Below, piece after piece: positions 22,288 to 32,403 of a stretch of DNA of 64,000 nucleotides. Numbering within the stretch: position 1 is the first letter of the stretch; each line of letters begins with the position of its first letter. Position numbers and translations under genes: made by a program. Source of the stretch: a virus; IMG/VR virus record IMGVR_UViG_3300025000_001646, positions 1 to 64,000 of that record. One strand, given 5' to 3'. The notes beneath the pieces were generated by a model. That model searched no databases. It had not been told where the DNA came from and was given only the letters and a program-made list of their open reading frames with translations.

Positions 22288-23226
22288 ATGATATTAGTCA
22301 CTGGTGGTTATTGATTTATTGGTAGCAATTATATAAAACACTTAATCGAGAAATGAGAAAGTGTTATTAATATTGATAAACTTACTTATGCTTGAGATGT
22401 TTCTAATCTTCCAGAAAGTGACAAAATAAAGAATTTTCAAATTGACATTAATGACAAGAATTTAGTATATGATGTATTAAAAGAATACAAGCCAGAAACA
22501 ATTATACACTTCGCAGCCGACAGTCACGTGGACAATTCGATTCAAGACCCTAGCCCTTTCATAGTCAATAATATTCTTGGAACTTATAACTTACTAGAGG
22601 CTCTTAGAAAATATGGAAAAGCTAAAAAAATAATTATAATTAGCACTGACGAAGTGTATTGAAGCACCGAATATTGGGGTGTAGAAGAAGATTATAGATT
22701 TGAGCCAAACTCTCCATATTCAGCCTCTAAGGCTTCTGCCGAATGCTTAGCTTATTCCTATTACAAGACTTTTGACTTACCTATTATTATAACAAGAAGC
22801 TCTAATGTTTATTGACCTAACCAACAAGAAGAGAAGCTAATACCTAAAATAATTTCCAAATCATTAGATAAATCGGAAATTCCGATTTATTGAAATGGTA
22901 AAAATAAACGCTGGTGGTTGTCTGTATATGATTTGTGTAATGCTCTTGATTTATTAATTAAAAAAGGAAAAGTTTGAGAAAAATATAATATAAAATGAGA
23001 CTCTGAACTTTCTTCATTACAGATTGCTAAAATATTTAAAAAAACAATGTGAGATGATTTGAAAATTAAGTTTGTAGCTGACAGAAAAGCACACGACAAG
23101 AGGTATAATATTAATGACAGCAAGATTAGAGAATTATGATTTAGGAATAAACATAAATTTAAGAAAGAATCGAGAAATTTGGTATTTAATTTTATTACTA
23201 AACTTTTTGAAAAATGGAAGGATTAA
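22288..23226 (+). CDS. rmlB: dTDP-glucose 4,6-dehydratase
   Basis: 312 aa. LVTGGYGFIGSNYI (NAD site), [19 protein letters not shown] and [16 protein letters not shown], then RSSNVYGPNQ, follow RmlB closely; the Gly of DEVYG and of NVYGPNQ are TGA. It converts dTDP-glucose to the 4-keto-6-deoxy sugar. RmlA is next; RmlC and RmlD lie in the second block (57899, 60264). Confidence 0.85.
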
Positions 23227-24107
23227 CTTTCGTTGAAAATTTCGCTTATGAAAGAGATTGAAAAAGATGCCGACACTGTGGCACCAATGAGAATATAAAA
23301 ATTTATAAAATAGATGAAAAGAAAATAACTAGAACAGCAGGAGTAGACAATCTTATTACTCTTTGTAAAGATTGTTACAATAAAAAATTCTTTAATGAAG
23401 AAGAAAATGTTTGTTGAGTAATTTTAGCTGGTTGAAAAGGCACAAGGATGGCTCCAATAACTAATTTCTTAAATAAACACGAATTACCAGTAGGCAATAG
23501 ACCAATGGTTTTTCATCCTCTTTTCACTCTTAGAGAATTATGAATTAAAAATGTATTAGTTATTTTCGAGCGGTATAATACTGGAAGAATGATTGAGGCT
23601 CTAGGTAATGGAAGAGAATTTGGAATGGAAATAACTTATAGAATACAGCATTGAGCGGGTGGTATTGCAGACGCTCTTAGTCTAGCTAAAGATTTTGTTT
23701 GAAATAGAAATTTTTATGTTATTCTTGGAGACAATATTTTTGACAATAACGAGATTGGAAAATTTAAAAAATCTGTTAATCCAAAAGTATTCATTAAACA
23801 AGTAGCCAATCCAGATGAATATTGAATTGGGGAAATTATAGATTGAAAAATAAATAGGATTATAGAAAAGCCTAAACAATATATAGGTAATATGGCGGTA
23901 ACTGGACTTTACCATTATACTCCAGATGTATTCGACATTATTCAATGATTAAGACCTTCTTGAAGAGATGAGCTTGAAATAACAGACATAAACAATTACT
24001 ACTTAAAAGAATGAAAACTTGATTATGAAATTATAGAAAGTTATTGGGTTGACTCTTGATGCAATCTTTCATCATATATAGAAGCTAATAAAATTTTTAA
24101 TCTTTAA
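23214..24107 (+). CDS. rmlA: Glucose-1-phosphate thymidylyltransferase with N-terminal zinc domain
   Basis: 297 aa. Residues 15-65 carry CRHCGTNENIKIYKID and LCKDCYNKKF, an HNH-like CxxC...CxxC zinc fold unusual for this family. Then the nucleotidyltransferase core: VILAGGKGTRMAPITN (second Gly TGA), LPVGNRPMVFHPL, ILGDNIF and MAVTGLYHYTPDV. It makes dTDP-glucose for RmlB. It overlaps the rmlB end by 13 nt. Confidence 0.8.
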
Positions 24108-24112
24108 AAAAT

Positions 24113-25081
24113 ATGAAAATATTAATTACTGGCGGGGCTTGATTTATAGGATCTAGTCTAGCACAAAAACTTTTAACAAGAGAATGAATAGAAGAGATTG
24201 TTATAATTGACAATTTGAGTACTGGGAATAAAAACAATATTCCTAAAGATGAAAAAATTAAGTTTATTGAATGAGATGCTGGAGACACTGAATTAATTAA
24301 AGACTATGATTTTGACGAGATTTATCACTTAGCTAGTGCCGCTTCTCCAAAGAAATACCAGATTTATGCAATTGAGACTATGATTGTAAACGCAGAAGCT
24401 ACCAGAAAACTTCTTGATTATTGCGTAAGACAATTAAAAGAAAAGAAAAGAAAAGTCAAATTTCTATTCGCTTCTACTAGTGAAATTTATTGAGAACCAA
24501 TTAGTCATCCTCAATCTGAAACAGATCTTTCAAGAATAAATATTAATTGACCTAGAGCTTGTTACGATGTTTCAAAAGCTTATGGAGATGTTTTGACAAG
24601 ATTATATGCAGAAGAAAAAAAGATTGACACCAAAATAGTGCGAATTTTTAACACTTATTGACCTGCTTTAGATAAAAAAGATGGAAGAATAATTTGCAAT
24701 TTTATTGAACAGGCTAAGAAAAAAGAACCATTTACAATTTATGGAGCTTGAAACCAAACAAGATCTTTCTCTTATGTAGATGACACTGTTGATGGAATAT
24801 TGACTGTAATGGAAAAAGGTAAATCTGGGGAAGTATATAATGTTGGTAATCCATTTCAAGAATTTACAGTAGAATCAGTTGCCAGAATAATTTGTAAAAT
24901 ATTCCGAAATGAATATAGTGTTATTCGAAGAGATTTACCACAAGATGATCCTAGCAAACGAAAACCATCTATAAATAAAATACAATCTTTAGACTGGAAT
25001 CCTAAAGTAAATATATATACAGGAATAAAAAAAATGATTGGAGAAGAACTCCTTTCCGAAATAGAATCATTTACAAAATAA
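24113..25081 (+). CDS. SDR enzyme, UDP-glucuronate decarboxylase/UDP-xylose synthase-like
   Basis: 322 aa. ILITGGAGFIGSSLA, HLASAASPKKYQ, STSEIYGEP, PRACYDVSKAYGDVL and RIFNTYGPA match the UXS branch of extended SDRs (ASPxxY and CYDxxKR regions are typical). TGA codes Gly in GAGFIG, EIYGE and NTYGP. With the dehydrogenase at 21436 it would turn UDP-glucose into UDP-xylose or a relative. Confidence 0.75.
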
Positions 25082-25093
25082 TCTTAAAAAAAA

Positions 25094-25420
25094 ATGAAAT
25101 TCAAAATTACTGACAAGAATTGAAAAATAGTAAATTCAGCAAAATTTACAATTGAAGATTGAGAAATTAAAAAACTTATTGTAGATAAAGAACCAGATGA
25201 AATTGATTTTTCTAAAAATAAATTAGATCTTTACAAAGAGTTAGATGCAGATCAATTTAATATTGAAATGTTTGATGAAAAACCAAATGAAGAAAAAGTT
25301 GAAGAGAAAAAAGAAGAGCAAAAAATTGAAGAAAATAAAGAGGAAAAAGTTGAAGAAAAACCAGAAGAAAAAAAAGAGGAAGTAAAAGAAGAGCCTAAAG
25401 AAGAGCTAAAAAGTGAATAA
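25094..25420 (+). CDS. Acidic Lys/Glu-repeat protein
   Basis: 108 aa. The first 30 residues resemble a small beta domain (KFKITDKNGKIVNSAKFTI); the last 60 are repeats of EEKKEE/KVEEK. Such tails are usually disordered or coiled. It overlaps the next gene. Possibly a virion or scaffold-type accessory; no function can be given. Confidence 0.5.
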
Positions 25421-26156
25421 TTACTTATTAGGAAAAGATTGATTTATTGGAAGTAAATTAGCAGAGAGGCTTGAAAATCTCTCTGTTTTTGAATGAGATT
25501 TTTTGAAAGACCAATTTGATTTAAAAGGAATAGACTATGTCTTTCACTATATTTCTACAACAGTACCTTTTTGATCATTCGCAGAAAAAGACATATATGA
25601 AAATTTGCTTAATACTATTAGACTTCTCAATGCTTGTGTATTGAATAAAGTAAAGAAAATTATTTTTCCGTCTAGTGGTTGAAGCCTATGCGAAGAGCCA
25701 AAAAGCTCCCACGCTATAATCAAACGAACTATTGAGGATTTTCTTAAGTATTACCAAAGACAATATTGACTTGATTATTTAATTCTAAGGTATACGAATG
25801 TTTATGGTTACAATGAAAGACAAAATATTTGATTAATTAATAATATGATTAGATGTGCTTTGCATTGAGACATTTTTTTACAATATTGAGACTTAAAAAA
25901 GAATTATATTTATATCGATGACGCTATTGACGAAACAATTAAAAATTTAGACAGAAAAAATGAAACTATTTTAATTGGTGGACAGACTTACAGAGCAAGC
26001 GAAATTGAAAAAATAATCAATAAAAATTATTGAAATATTAGAATAGAACATTTAGAACCGTCAAAATTTGATGTAGAATATTTTTGACCAGAATTTATTA
26101 CTAATACTACTATAGAAAATGGAATTAAAAAAATTGCGAATAGGTATATTGGCTAA
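25413..26156 (+). CDS. NAD-dependent epimerase/dehydratase (SDR)
   Basis: 247 aa from GTG at 25413. YLLGKDGFIGSKLAERL is a degenerate nucleotide-binding site, VFHYISTTVPFG and KKIIFPSSGGSL replace the usual catalytic Ser motif, and LRYTNVYGYNERQ follows. TGA codes Gly in all of these. Start assigned because GTG overlaps the previous stop region and gives the normal distance to the Gly motif. Probably acts on an NDP-sugar. Confidence 0.65.
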
Positions 26157-27132
26157 TTGTATTGAAGTTCCACCTCTTTCTTATGGATGAATTGAAAGGG
26201 TTATTTTTCATACAGTTGAAACATTAAATTGACTTGGTTATGATGTTGTTTTGTTTGCTCCAAAATGAAGTAAAGTAAGTTGTAAACTGGTAGAAGTTAG
26301 TTGATGGAATGATGAGACAGATGTTTTTTACGAGGCTTTTAAGAAAGAAAATGAAATAAAACCTTTTGATATTTTGCACGACTTTAACGCTTCGGGCTAC
26401 AAGAACCCAGAAAGATTTAAACATAATTATTGTTGCACAATTATTTCTTCTGGCTATTGAACAGGAGTAGTCAATGAGCCAAACCCTATTTTTCAAAGTC
26501 AAGCACAATTAAATTGAGCAAGAGAATTTATAAAAGACCTAGATGCTCCAGTAGTTTATAATTGATTAGACAACGAAAAAATAGTATATAACGAAAACAA
26601 AGATGATTATTTTTTATATTTAGGAAGGTACGATTGGCAAAAAGTCCCACATATAGCAATTGAGGCAGTTAAAAAGGCTTGAGTGCCTTTGGTAATGTGC
26701 TGATACAATGCAGATGACAAATACTATAAAGAAAAAGTTGAGCCGTTTTTTGACTGAAAACAAATAATTAATCTGGGAGCAGTTAGTGAAGATATACAGT
26801 CAAGATTATTAAGTGAAGCCAAAGCACTTTTATTTCCTTCCAATTGGAGAGAATGTTTGGCAATAGTTTTATTACAAGCTCTAGCAAGTTGAACTCCTAT
26901 AATAGCAGAAACTTTTGACTGAAAAAATTGTATTCCAGAAGTAATTGAAAATTGAAAAGAAGGTTTTATTGTTAAGTGAAGCTATGAAATGGCAGAGGCT
27001 ATTAATAATATAGACAAAATTAAACACATGGATTGTCGTGTTAAGGCAGACAGTCTTTTTACTAGACAAAAAATGGTTGAAGGTTACTTAAAAATCTATT
27101 ATATATTATTGGAAAACAAAAAAACCTCTTAA
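26119..27132 (+). CDS. GT4 glycosyltransferase
   Basis: 337 aa. LSYGGIERVIFHTVETLNGLG and VLFAPKGS form the GT-B N-terminal half; LFPSNWRECLAIVLLQALASG with TPIIAETFDGKNCIPEVI is the GT4 donor-binding EX7E region. At least 14 Gly are TGA. Retaining transferase using an NDP-sugar. It overlaps the SDR gene by 38 nt and ends in a terminator hairpin. Confidence 0.8.
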
Positions 27133-27142
27133 TTAAAAGAGG
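27125..27142 (+). terminator. Probable rho-independent terminator
   Basis: CCTCTT/AAGAGG stem with a 6-nt loop overlapping the GT4 stop, followed by a weak T-containing tail. Confidence 0.45.
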
Positions 27143-27222
27143 CTTATTTGCTAATCTAATCTATAAAACCAATCAAACATTAACACCAAAATAATTATAG
27201 CAATTATAAATTTAAAAATCAA

Positions 27223-28011
27223 ATGAAAATTTCAATTTGTATGGCGGTTTTCAATCGGGCTGAACTTTTGAAAAATGCTATCAAATCTCTTTCTATACAA
27301 ACAAGAATACCAGATGAAATAGTAATAGTAGATGATTGAAGTGACGCTAAAAATGATTTAAAACTTGTTTTAGATAATTTTCCTTGATTAAATATAAAAC
27401 TACTAAGAAGAGAATCAAAACTATGGAATAACCCTCCTATACCTCTAAATTGAAGTGTCAAGAATGCTACTTGAGATTTAATAATCTTTTCTTTCCCAGA
27501 CATAATTCATTACAATTTCGATAATATAGAAAGATTGGAAAAAATGTTTGAAGAAAATAGTAATCAATGTATTGTAGGAGCTAAGATTTATTGGCAAGGC
27601 AAAGATGTTCTTTTACCAGAGAATATAGTAGAAAATCCTAAACTTATTGACGATTTTAATGTAAAGACTTGGTATAACTGATTTGTTTCAAAAGATGATG
27701 AGGTTGTAATTACAGAAGACTTGCAAACCAGCAATATAATGGCAGTTACTAGAGAAAATTTTATTAAGTTATGAGGTTTTGATGAAGAACTTTCACAAAG
27801 TTATTGACACGAAGACAGCGAATTTCTTAATCGTTGCCATAACAACGAAATAAAAGTAAGTAGAGACAATTCTATAATATGAATACACCAGTGGCACAAA
27901 AGACCACCAGTTTATGCTGTGGCTAATTTAGAGAGTAAAAGAGATTATTTAAATGCTAGAAGAAAAATATTAACCGCTAATGATTGAAAAGATTGGGGTA
28001 ATCTTATTTAA
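27223..28011 (+). CDS. GT2 glycosyltransferase
   Basis: 262 aa. KISICMAVFNRAELLKNAI, IVIVDDGSDA (Gly = TGA) and IIFSFPDIIHYN are the donor side; NIMAVTRENFIKLGGFDEELSQSYGHEDSEFL is the classic acceptor motif. Own leader after a terminator, so it may be separately transcribed. It overlaps the VRR-NUC gene on the opposite strand by 8 nt. Confidence 0.8.
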
Positions 28012-28357
28012 GCATATTTTCGATTAGATTTATAGCTTCCTCTGCTCCATAACATATTTCAGCTTGAACATTTTCAATCGTATTTAGATTATTAATCCAT
28101 TCTTTTTGAGCCTTTCTAACAACGCTAAGGCTTTTTTTCTGTCTTTTCATCTCTATAAATATTAGTGCAGGCTCTTTTTTAGGTAAAATAATCATTAAAT
28201 CTGGAAGACCAGCATTCAATCCCATTGCCTTATTCTTTCTTTTTTGATTCCAAGAAGTAGTGAAAGTTGAATTAGGTATTGCCGTAAATTTAATATTCTT
28301 CATATTGAGCCAGTTAGCAAGCATTATTTGCTCTTCTTCCTCTAGTGGTATATTCAT
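28004..28357 (-). CDS. VRR-NUC domain nuclease
   Basis: 117 aa, the size of a stand-alone VRR-NUC protein. EEEEQIMLANWLNMKNI, GLNAGLPDLMIILP and LIFIEMKRQKKSLSVVRKAQKEWINNL give the E...PD...ExK nuclease core and the Gln helix. Phage members act like Holliday-junction resolvases or branched-DNA nucleases. Only early-type gene on the - strand here; start preceded by the AACCTTTATTTATTATG signal. No TGA. Confidence 0.85.
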   Translation of the reverse strand: MNIPLEEEEQIMLANWLNMKNIKFTAIPNSTFTTSWNQKRKNKAMGLNAGLPDLMIILPKKEPALIFIEMKRQKKSLSVVRKAQKEWINNLNTIENVQAEICYGAEEAINLIENMLK

Positions 28358-28380
28358 AATAAATAAAGGTTATTTCTCTA

Positions 28381-28408
28381 ATTATAGCAGTATTTTAATG
28401 AAAATAAA
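28381..28408 (-). promoter_or_regulatory. Promoter for the VRR-NUC gene
   Basis: On the - strand: TTTATT, 16-nt spacer, TATAAT, about 24 nt before the ATG. Divergent from the early promoter at 28480. Confidence 0.45.
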
Positions 28409-28479
28409 GTATATTATAAAATATTTTGTAAAAAAGTAAATAAAAAGTGTAAAAAAAAGTGATTTTCTTTAAAAAAAAC

Positions 28480-28508
28480 TTGATTTTGTTAAAAAAAAGG
28501 ATTATAAT
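28480..28508 (+). promoter_or_regulatory. Early promoter (family member 1)
   Basis: TTGATT, 17-nt spacer with an A8 tract, TATAAT. Near-identical copies stand at 32033, 38036 and 50130. The 100-nt leader that follows holds a hairpin at 28551-28583 (TGCAGG/CTTGCA closing ATAATC/GATTAT), then the first early gene. Confidence 0.8.
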
Positions 28509-28607
28509 GGTTATGTTATTAAATAAAAAGTTCATTAAAATAACGATTTATGCAGGAAATAATCCTAAAGATTATGACTTGCACCTATTATTTAAACTTA
28601 TTTTATT

Positions 28608-28859
28608 ATGAAAAAAATCAATCTAGCAACTTTTAAATCATTTTTAAAGAAAAATGAAGGAAATGTATTCTTCAAACAAGAAACAGATGTAATTAGTGAC
28701 GAAGGAAGTTTTCAGATTGATGGAAAAGAAACAGAAACAAGTTTAGAAAAAGTTTATGATCAAAACATTTTAACTTATTCTGGAAATTATTTTTCAGAAA
28801 TAGAAAATGGATTTAATGTTTACAACTGTTGTGGATCTTGGAATTTTTACACTAAATAA
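28608..28859 (+). CDS. Early hypothetical protein
   Basis: 83 aa, first gene after the promoter at 28480. ATG follows TTTAAACTTATTTTATT. Contains NVYNCCGSWNFYT at the C terminus. No domain recognised; Gly codons are all GGN. Confidence 0.6.
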   Translation: MKKINLATFKSFLKKNEGNVFFKQETDVISDEGSFQIDGKETETSLEKVYDQNILTYSGNYFSEIENGFNVYNCCGSWNFYTK

Positions 28860-28871
28860 CCTTATATTTTT

Positions 28872-29366
28872 ATGGAAAATTTTTTTGAAAATCTTAAAAA
28901 TTGGAATAATTTAACAAAAGATGAAAAAAGACAAATTTCAGATCAAACAAGAAAACTTTTCAATATGAATATTGATATCTATGATGAATGTTTTGAGATT
29001 TATGTTTTTACTGAAAGTTTGAAAACGAAAACCGTAAAAACAAAAATAAAACCCGAGGAAATAACAATGGAAAAAATTTTGAAAGCTAGTGAAAAAGTAG
29101 AAAAGCTTTTAAATGTAGACACAAAGGACTTTATAAACATTGCTAAAATAATTAGAAAAGAAGTTAATCTCGGAACTTATGTATCAAGCTATGGACTAGG
29201 TATTGATACTTTACTTTTAAAAGAAGAACATAAACAAAAAATAAGAGATTATTTGAATAAAAACAAAATAGAGTTTAGAGAGGAATACAGTCAAGCAAGC
29301 TTGGTTTACCGTTTTATATTCTCTAAAAACAAAGATAACATTATAAAAATTAAAAATATTATTTAA
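28872..29366 (+). CDS. Early hypothetical protein
   Basis: 164 aa, charged and mostly helical; residues 90-130 (FINIAKIIRKEVNLGTYVSS) look like a helical bundle. 12 nt after the previous stop with the CCTTATATTTTTATG signal. No family recognised. Confidence 0.6.
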   Translation: MENFFENLKNWNNLTKDEKRQISDQTRKLFNMNIDIYDECFEIYVFTESLKTKTVKTKIKPEEITMEKILKASEKVEKLLNVDTKDFINIAKIIRKEVNLGTYVSSYGLGIDTLLLKEEHKQKIRDYLNKNKIEFREEYSQASLVYRFIFSKNKDNIIKIKNII

Positions 29367-29378
29367 CATTATTTATTT

Positions 29379-29594
29379 ATGAATTTAAACAATCTTACAA
29401 GCATAAGTGTTCATTCAATCAAAATAAAAGATTTTTATAAAGGATTTATAGAAGTAACTCATAAACAAGGAAAAGAAATTATAAATCAAAAATATTATTC
29501 AAAAATAAAAAGGCTTAATAAAGAAGATGCCAAAAATGATGCCAAAACGGCTGTATTGGAAAGTTTTCACTTAGGATGTATTCCAGAATTTTAA
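29379..29594 (+). CDS. Early hypothetical protein
   Basis: 71 aa; a predicted beta hairpin then a Lys/Ala-rich helix (KEDAKNDAKTAVLESF). Follows the previous gene by 12 nt with the same start signal. Function unknown. Confidence 0.55.
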   Translation: MNLNNLTSISVHSIKIKDFYKGFIEVTHKQGKEIINQKYYSKIKRLNKEDAKNDAKTAVLESFHLGCIPEF

Positions 29595-29613
29595 TATTTA
29601 ATCTTACTTATTT

Positions 29614-30030
29614 ATGAAAACAATAAAGAATACTGATTATAGATTTTATGATACAGAAAATTATAAAGGAAATGGTTATGTGATTTTTAAAAAAGAATTT
29701 CTAAAACATTTTGATTTAGAATTTCAAGAAAAAGGAACAAAAATGAATTTAACTGAAGAGGCAATTAATTCAACAATAGAACAAAATATAAATATTGAAA
29801 ATTTTCAAACTATAGATGATTTTTTAAAAAAAGGAACTAAAATAATAATTGAAAAAGAAAGAGAATTAATTAAATTAAGAAAAAACTGGTATAATAGAAT
29901 TTTTATTGAAATATTAAGAAATAAAAAAATAATGTTTATTGAAAGTGAAAATAAATTATATATTTACTATTATAAAGACAATACAGAAGGAACTATTTTA
30001 GGAGGAGTAATAATGAAAATTAATCTTTAA
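29614..30030 (+). CDS. Early hypothetical protein
   Basis: 138 aa. KNTDYRFYDTENYKGNGYVIFKK-like beta start, then an amphipathic helical middle, ending GGVIMKINL. Operon position between small early genes and a DNA-repair-type gene. No family recognised. Confidence 0.55.
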   Translation: MKTIKNTDYRFYDTENYKGNGYVIFKKEFLKHFDLEFQEKGTKMNLTEEAINSTIEQNINIENFQTIDDFLKKGTKIIIEKERELIKLRKNWYNRIFIEILRNKKIMFIESENKLYIYYYKDNTEGTILGGVIMKINL

Positions 30031-30036
30031 AAAAAT

Positions 30037-30414
30037 ATGCAAACATTTTTACCATATTCAGACTTTAAAAAATCAGCTAAAAGTCTTGATTATAGAAGGC
30101 TAGGCAAACAACGAGTGGAATGTTACCAAATATTAAGAGCAAATTTAGGAATTACAAGTGGTTGGATTAATCATCCAATCACTAAAATGTGGAAAGGATT
30201 TGAATATTGCTTATTACAATACACTCTTGCTATATGTGATGAATGGATTGGAAAAGGTTATAAAGACACAATCAAGCAAAAGGTTTTAGATTTAGGAATA
30301 AAAAAATCAAATAAAAAACCTAGATTTCTAGGTAATAAATACTTCTACGAAAACTACCAGAAAATCCTTTTAGAGAAAAATTACAATTACTATTCTAATA
30401 TTTTTAAAATATGA
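30037..30414 (+). CDS. Pyrimidine-dimer DNA glycosylase-like protein
   Basis: 125 aa. QTFLPYSDFKKSAKSLD, RRLGKQRVECYQIL and WINHPITKMWKGFEYCLLQY match the endonuclease V/MSMEG_6728-type family of pyrimidine-dimer excision proteins. It ends in TGA inside an ATGA overlap with the methyltransferase gene; if UGA is Gly here too, translation runs 37 further codons to TAA. The family is often a little longer, so the true C terminus is uncertain. Confidence 0.7.
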   Translation: MQTFLPYSDFKKSAKSLDYRRLGKQRVECYQILRANLGITSGWINHPITKMWKGFEYCLLQYTLAICDEWIGKGYKDTIKQKVLDLGIKKSNKKPRFLGNKYFYENYQKILLEKNYNYYSNIFKI

Positions 30415-31961
30415 TTAATAAAAATTTTTACCCTACTCCAGAAAAATTGATTTACAAAATGGTTTTTCTGGAAAATATTAAGACAATTCTCGAGCCTAGT
30501 GCTGGTAAGGGAGATATTGTTGATTTTATAAAAAAAAGAAACGAAAAACTAGACATTGATTGTATAGAGAACGATGAGATGTTACAAAACATTCTGAAAG
30601 GCAAAAAGCATAAACTAATTCACGATGATTTTTTGACTTTTGAAACTAATAAAAAATATGAATTGATCATTGCTAATCCTCCTTTCGATGAAGGAGATAA
30701 ACATTTAAAAAAGATGATTGAATTGCAAGAAAGAACAGGAGGAAAAATAGTTTGTCTTCTTAATGCAGAGACTTTAAAAAATGATTATAGTAATTTAAGA
30801 AAAGAATTAAAACAAAAACTAGAAAAATATAATGCAGAAATAGAATATTTGCAAGGCGAATTTGAAGAGGCTGAAAGAAAGACAAGTGTAGAAGTTGCAT
30901 TAATTAAAGTTGAAATTCCAGAAAAAAATGTGGATAGCTTAATTTTAGAAAATTTAAAAAAGGAGGTAATTAATGAAGACATTTTTGAAAATACAGAAAT
31001 TGTAGAAAATAATTTTTTAAATCAAATAATTAGCAGATACAAGTTTGAGGAAAAAGCTGGTTTACAATTAATTAAAGAATGGAAAAAACTTGAGCCTTTT
31101 ATTAAAGATAAGATTAATCCAAAAAAAGAGGATTATTGTAAATCAATAATCAATTTAGAAATAGAAGGAGCGAGTAAATATTCTGATAACTGGAATAATT
31201 CATATATTGAACAATTAAGATTAAAATATTGGAAGACTTTATTTGAAAATAACGAATTTATTAGAAATTTTACATCTAATATTAGAAGTGATTTATTTGC
31301 TAAAATAGAGTCTTTGAAAGATTATGAATTTTCTTTATTTAATATTGAGCAAATAAAAAATGATATTAATAAAAATTTAGAAGTTGGAATTGAAAAAACT
31401 ATTTTGGATTTATTTGAAAAATGTACTCAAGAATATTCTTATTATCCAGAATGTAAAAAGAATATCCACTATTATAACGGTTGGTGTACTAACAAGGCAC
31501 ATAAAATAAATAAAAAAATAATATTGCCTATTAATGGATTCTCTAGGTATTATGATGACGGAAGACTGGAAACATACAGACTTTCTCCAGAATTATTTGA
31601 TATGGAAAAAGTCTTTAATTATTTAGATGCATCAAAAACAACATCAAATATAAGTTTTTTGTTGGAAAGAGCTAATCAAGAAAAAAACTATAAAATAGAA
31701 TTGAAATATTTCAATTTAACATTTTATAAAAAAGGAACTTGTCATATAGAATTTACTAATCTTGATTTACTAGAAAAATTTAATATTTTTGGTTCTCAAA
31801 GAAAAAAATGGCTACCACCAAATTATGGAAAAACAAAATACGAAGATATGAATAAACAAGATCAAGACACGATTAATGAATTTCAAGGAAAAGAGAAATA
31901 CAATGAGGTTATTAACAATAAAGACAAATTCATAATAGAAAATAATAGGCTATTTTTATAA
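30411..31961 (+). CDS. DNA N6-adenine methyltransferase-like protein with DUF4942
   Basis: 516 aa. NFYPTPEKLIYKM and ILEPSAGKGDIVDFI (SAM site) then IIANPPFDEGDKH, the NPPF catalytic motif of N6-adenine methyltransferases, in residues 1-170. Residues about 390-500 match DUF4942 (YFNLTFYKKGTCHIEFTN, FGSQRKKWLPP). The combination is common in mobile elements and may protect phage DNA or act in replication. No TGA in 516 codons. Confidence 0.8.
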   Translation: MINKNFYPTPEKLIYKMVFLENIKTILEPSAGKGDIVDFIKKRNEKLDIDCIENDEMLQNILKGKKHKLIHDDFLTFETNKKYELIIANPPFDEGDKHLKKMIELQERTGGKIVCLLNAETLKNDYSNLRKELKQKLEKYNAEIEYLQGEFEEAERKTSVEVALIKVEIPEKNVDSLILENLKKEVINEDIFENTEIVENNFLNQIISRYKFEEKAGLQLIKEWKKLEPFIKDKINPKKEDYCKSIINLEIEGASKYSDNWNNSYIEQLRLKYWKTLFENNEFIRNFTSNIRSDLFAKIESLKDYEFSLFNIEQIKNDINKNLEVGIEKTILDLFEKCTQEYSYYPECKKNIHYYNGWCTNKAHKINKKIILPINGFSRYYDDGRLETYRLSPELFDMEKVFNYLDASKTTSNISFLLERANQEKNYKIELKYFNLTFYKKGTCHIEFTNLDLLEKFNIFGSQRKKWLPPNYGKTKYEDMNKQDQDTINEFQGKEKYNEVINNKDKFIIENNRLFL

Positions 31962-32032
31962 TAATATTATAAAATAAAAGTATAAAAAAACAAGACTTTT
32001 TATAAAAAAAGAAAAGAAAATGCAAAAAAAAC

Positions 32033-32061
32033 TTGATTTTTATAAAAAAAAAGAGTATAAT
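32033..32061 (+). promoter_or_regulatory. Early promoter (family member 2)
   Basis: TTGATT, 17-nt spacer (A-tract), TATAAT, identical in 27 of 29 positions or better to the copies at 38036 and 50130. Confidence 0.8.
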
Positions 32062-32070
32062 TAATTCAGA

Positions 32071-32160
32071 AAACGATTAGGAAATTAAAAAACCTGTAAA
32101 AAATCGTTTCACAAACAAAAGATTCTCTCCTACCGATTAATCTTTAGGAAGGTTTCTACC
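32071..32160 (+). promoter_or_regulatory. Structured 5' leader
   Basis: AAACGATT/AATCGTTT hairpin, then AAAGATT/AATCTTT whose loop TCCTA can pair with the following TAGGA (pseudoknot). About 175 nt of leader lie between promoter and first gene with no convincing reading frame. Confidence 0.35.
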
Positions 32161-32235
32161 AACTAGCTCTTTAAAATAACGATTAAATATGAAATATTGA
32201 GCCTAAAGCTAAAAATATTTAACCTTTACTTTTAT

Positions 32236-32391
32236 ATGAATGCAACAACAAAAAAATTTTTATGGTTTTATTTAGGAATCATAAATAACGGATCAAAAAA
32301 ATTGATAGTTTCTATTAGATTGAGAAAAATTAATGCTCTAAGAGATGCTTTGGATAAGATAGATGACTTGAAAAATGTATCTATTATTTAA
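32236..32391 (+). CDS. Small early protein
   Basis: 51 aa, starting MNATTKKFLWFYLG. An in-frame ATG 39 nt upstream exists, but 32236 is preceded by the recurrent AACCTTTACTTTTAT signal and is preferred. Basic, with KKLIVSIRLRKINALRDAL. Function unknown. Confidence 0.5.
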   Translation: MNATTKKFLWFYLGIINNGSKKLIVSIRLRKINALRDALDKIDDLKNVSII

Positions 32392-32403
32392 CCTTACTTT
32401 TAT

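Noticed and set aside
28514-28611. 32-codon leader peptide before the first early gene
   Set aside because: Overlaps a clear hairpin, lacks the start signal of the region and shows no coding signature.
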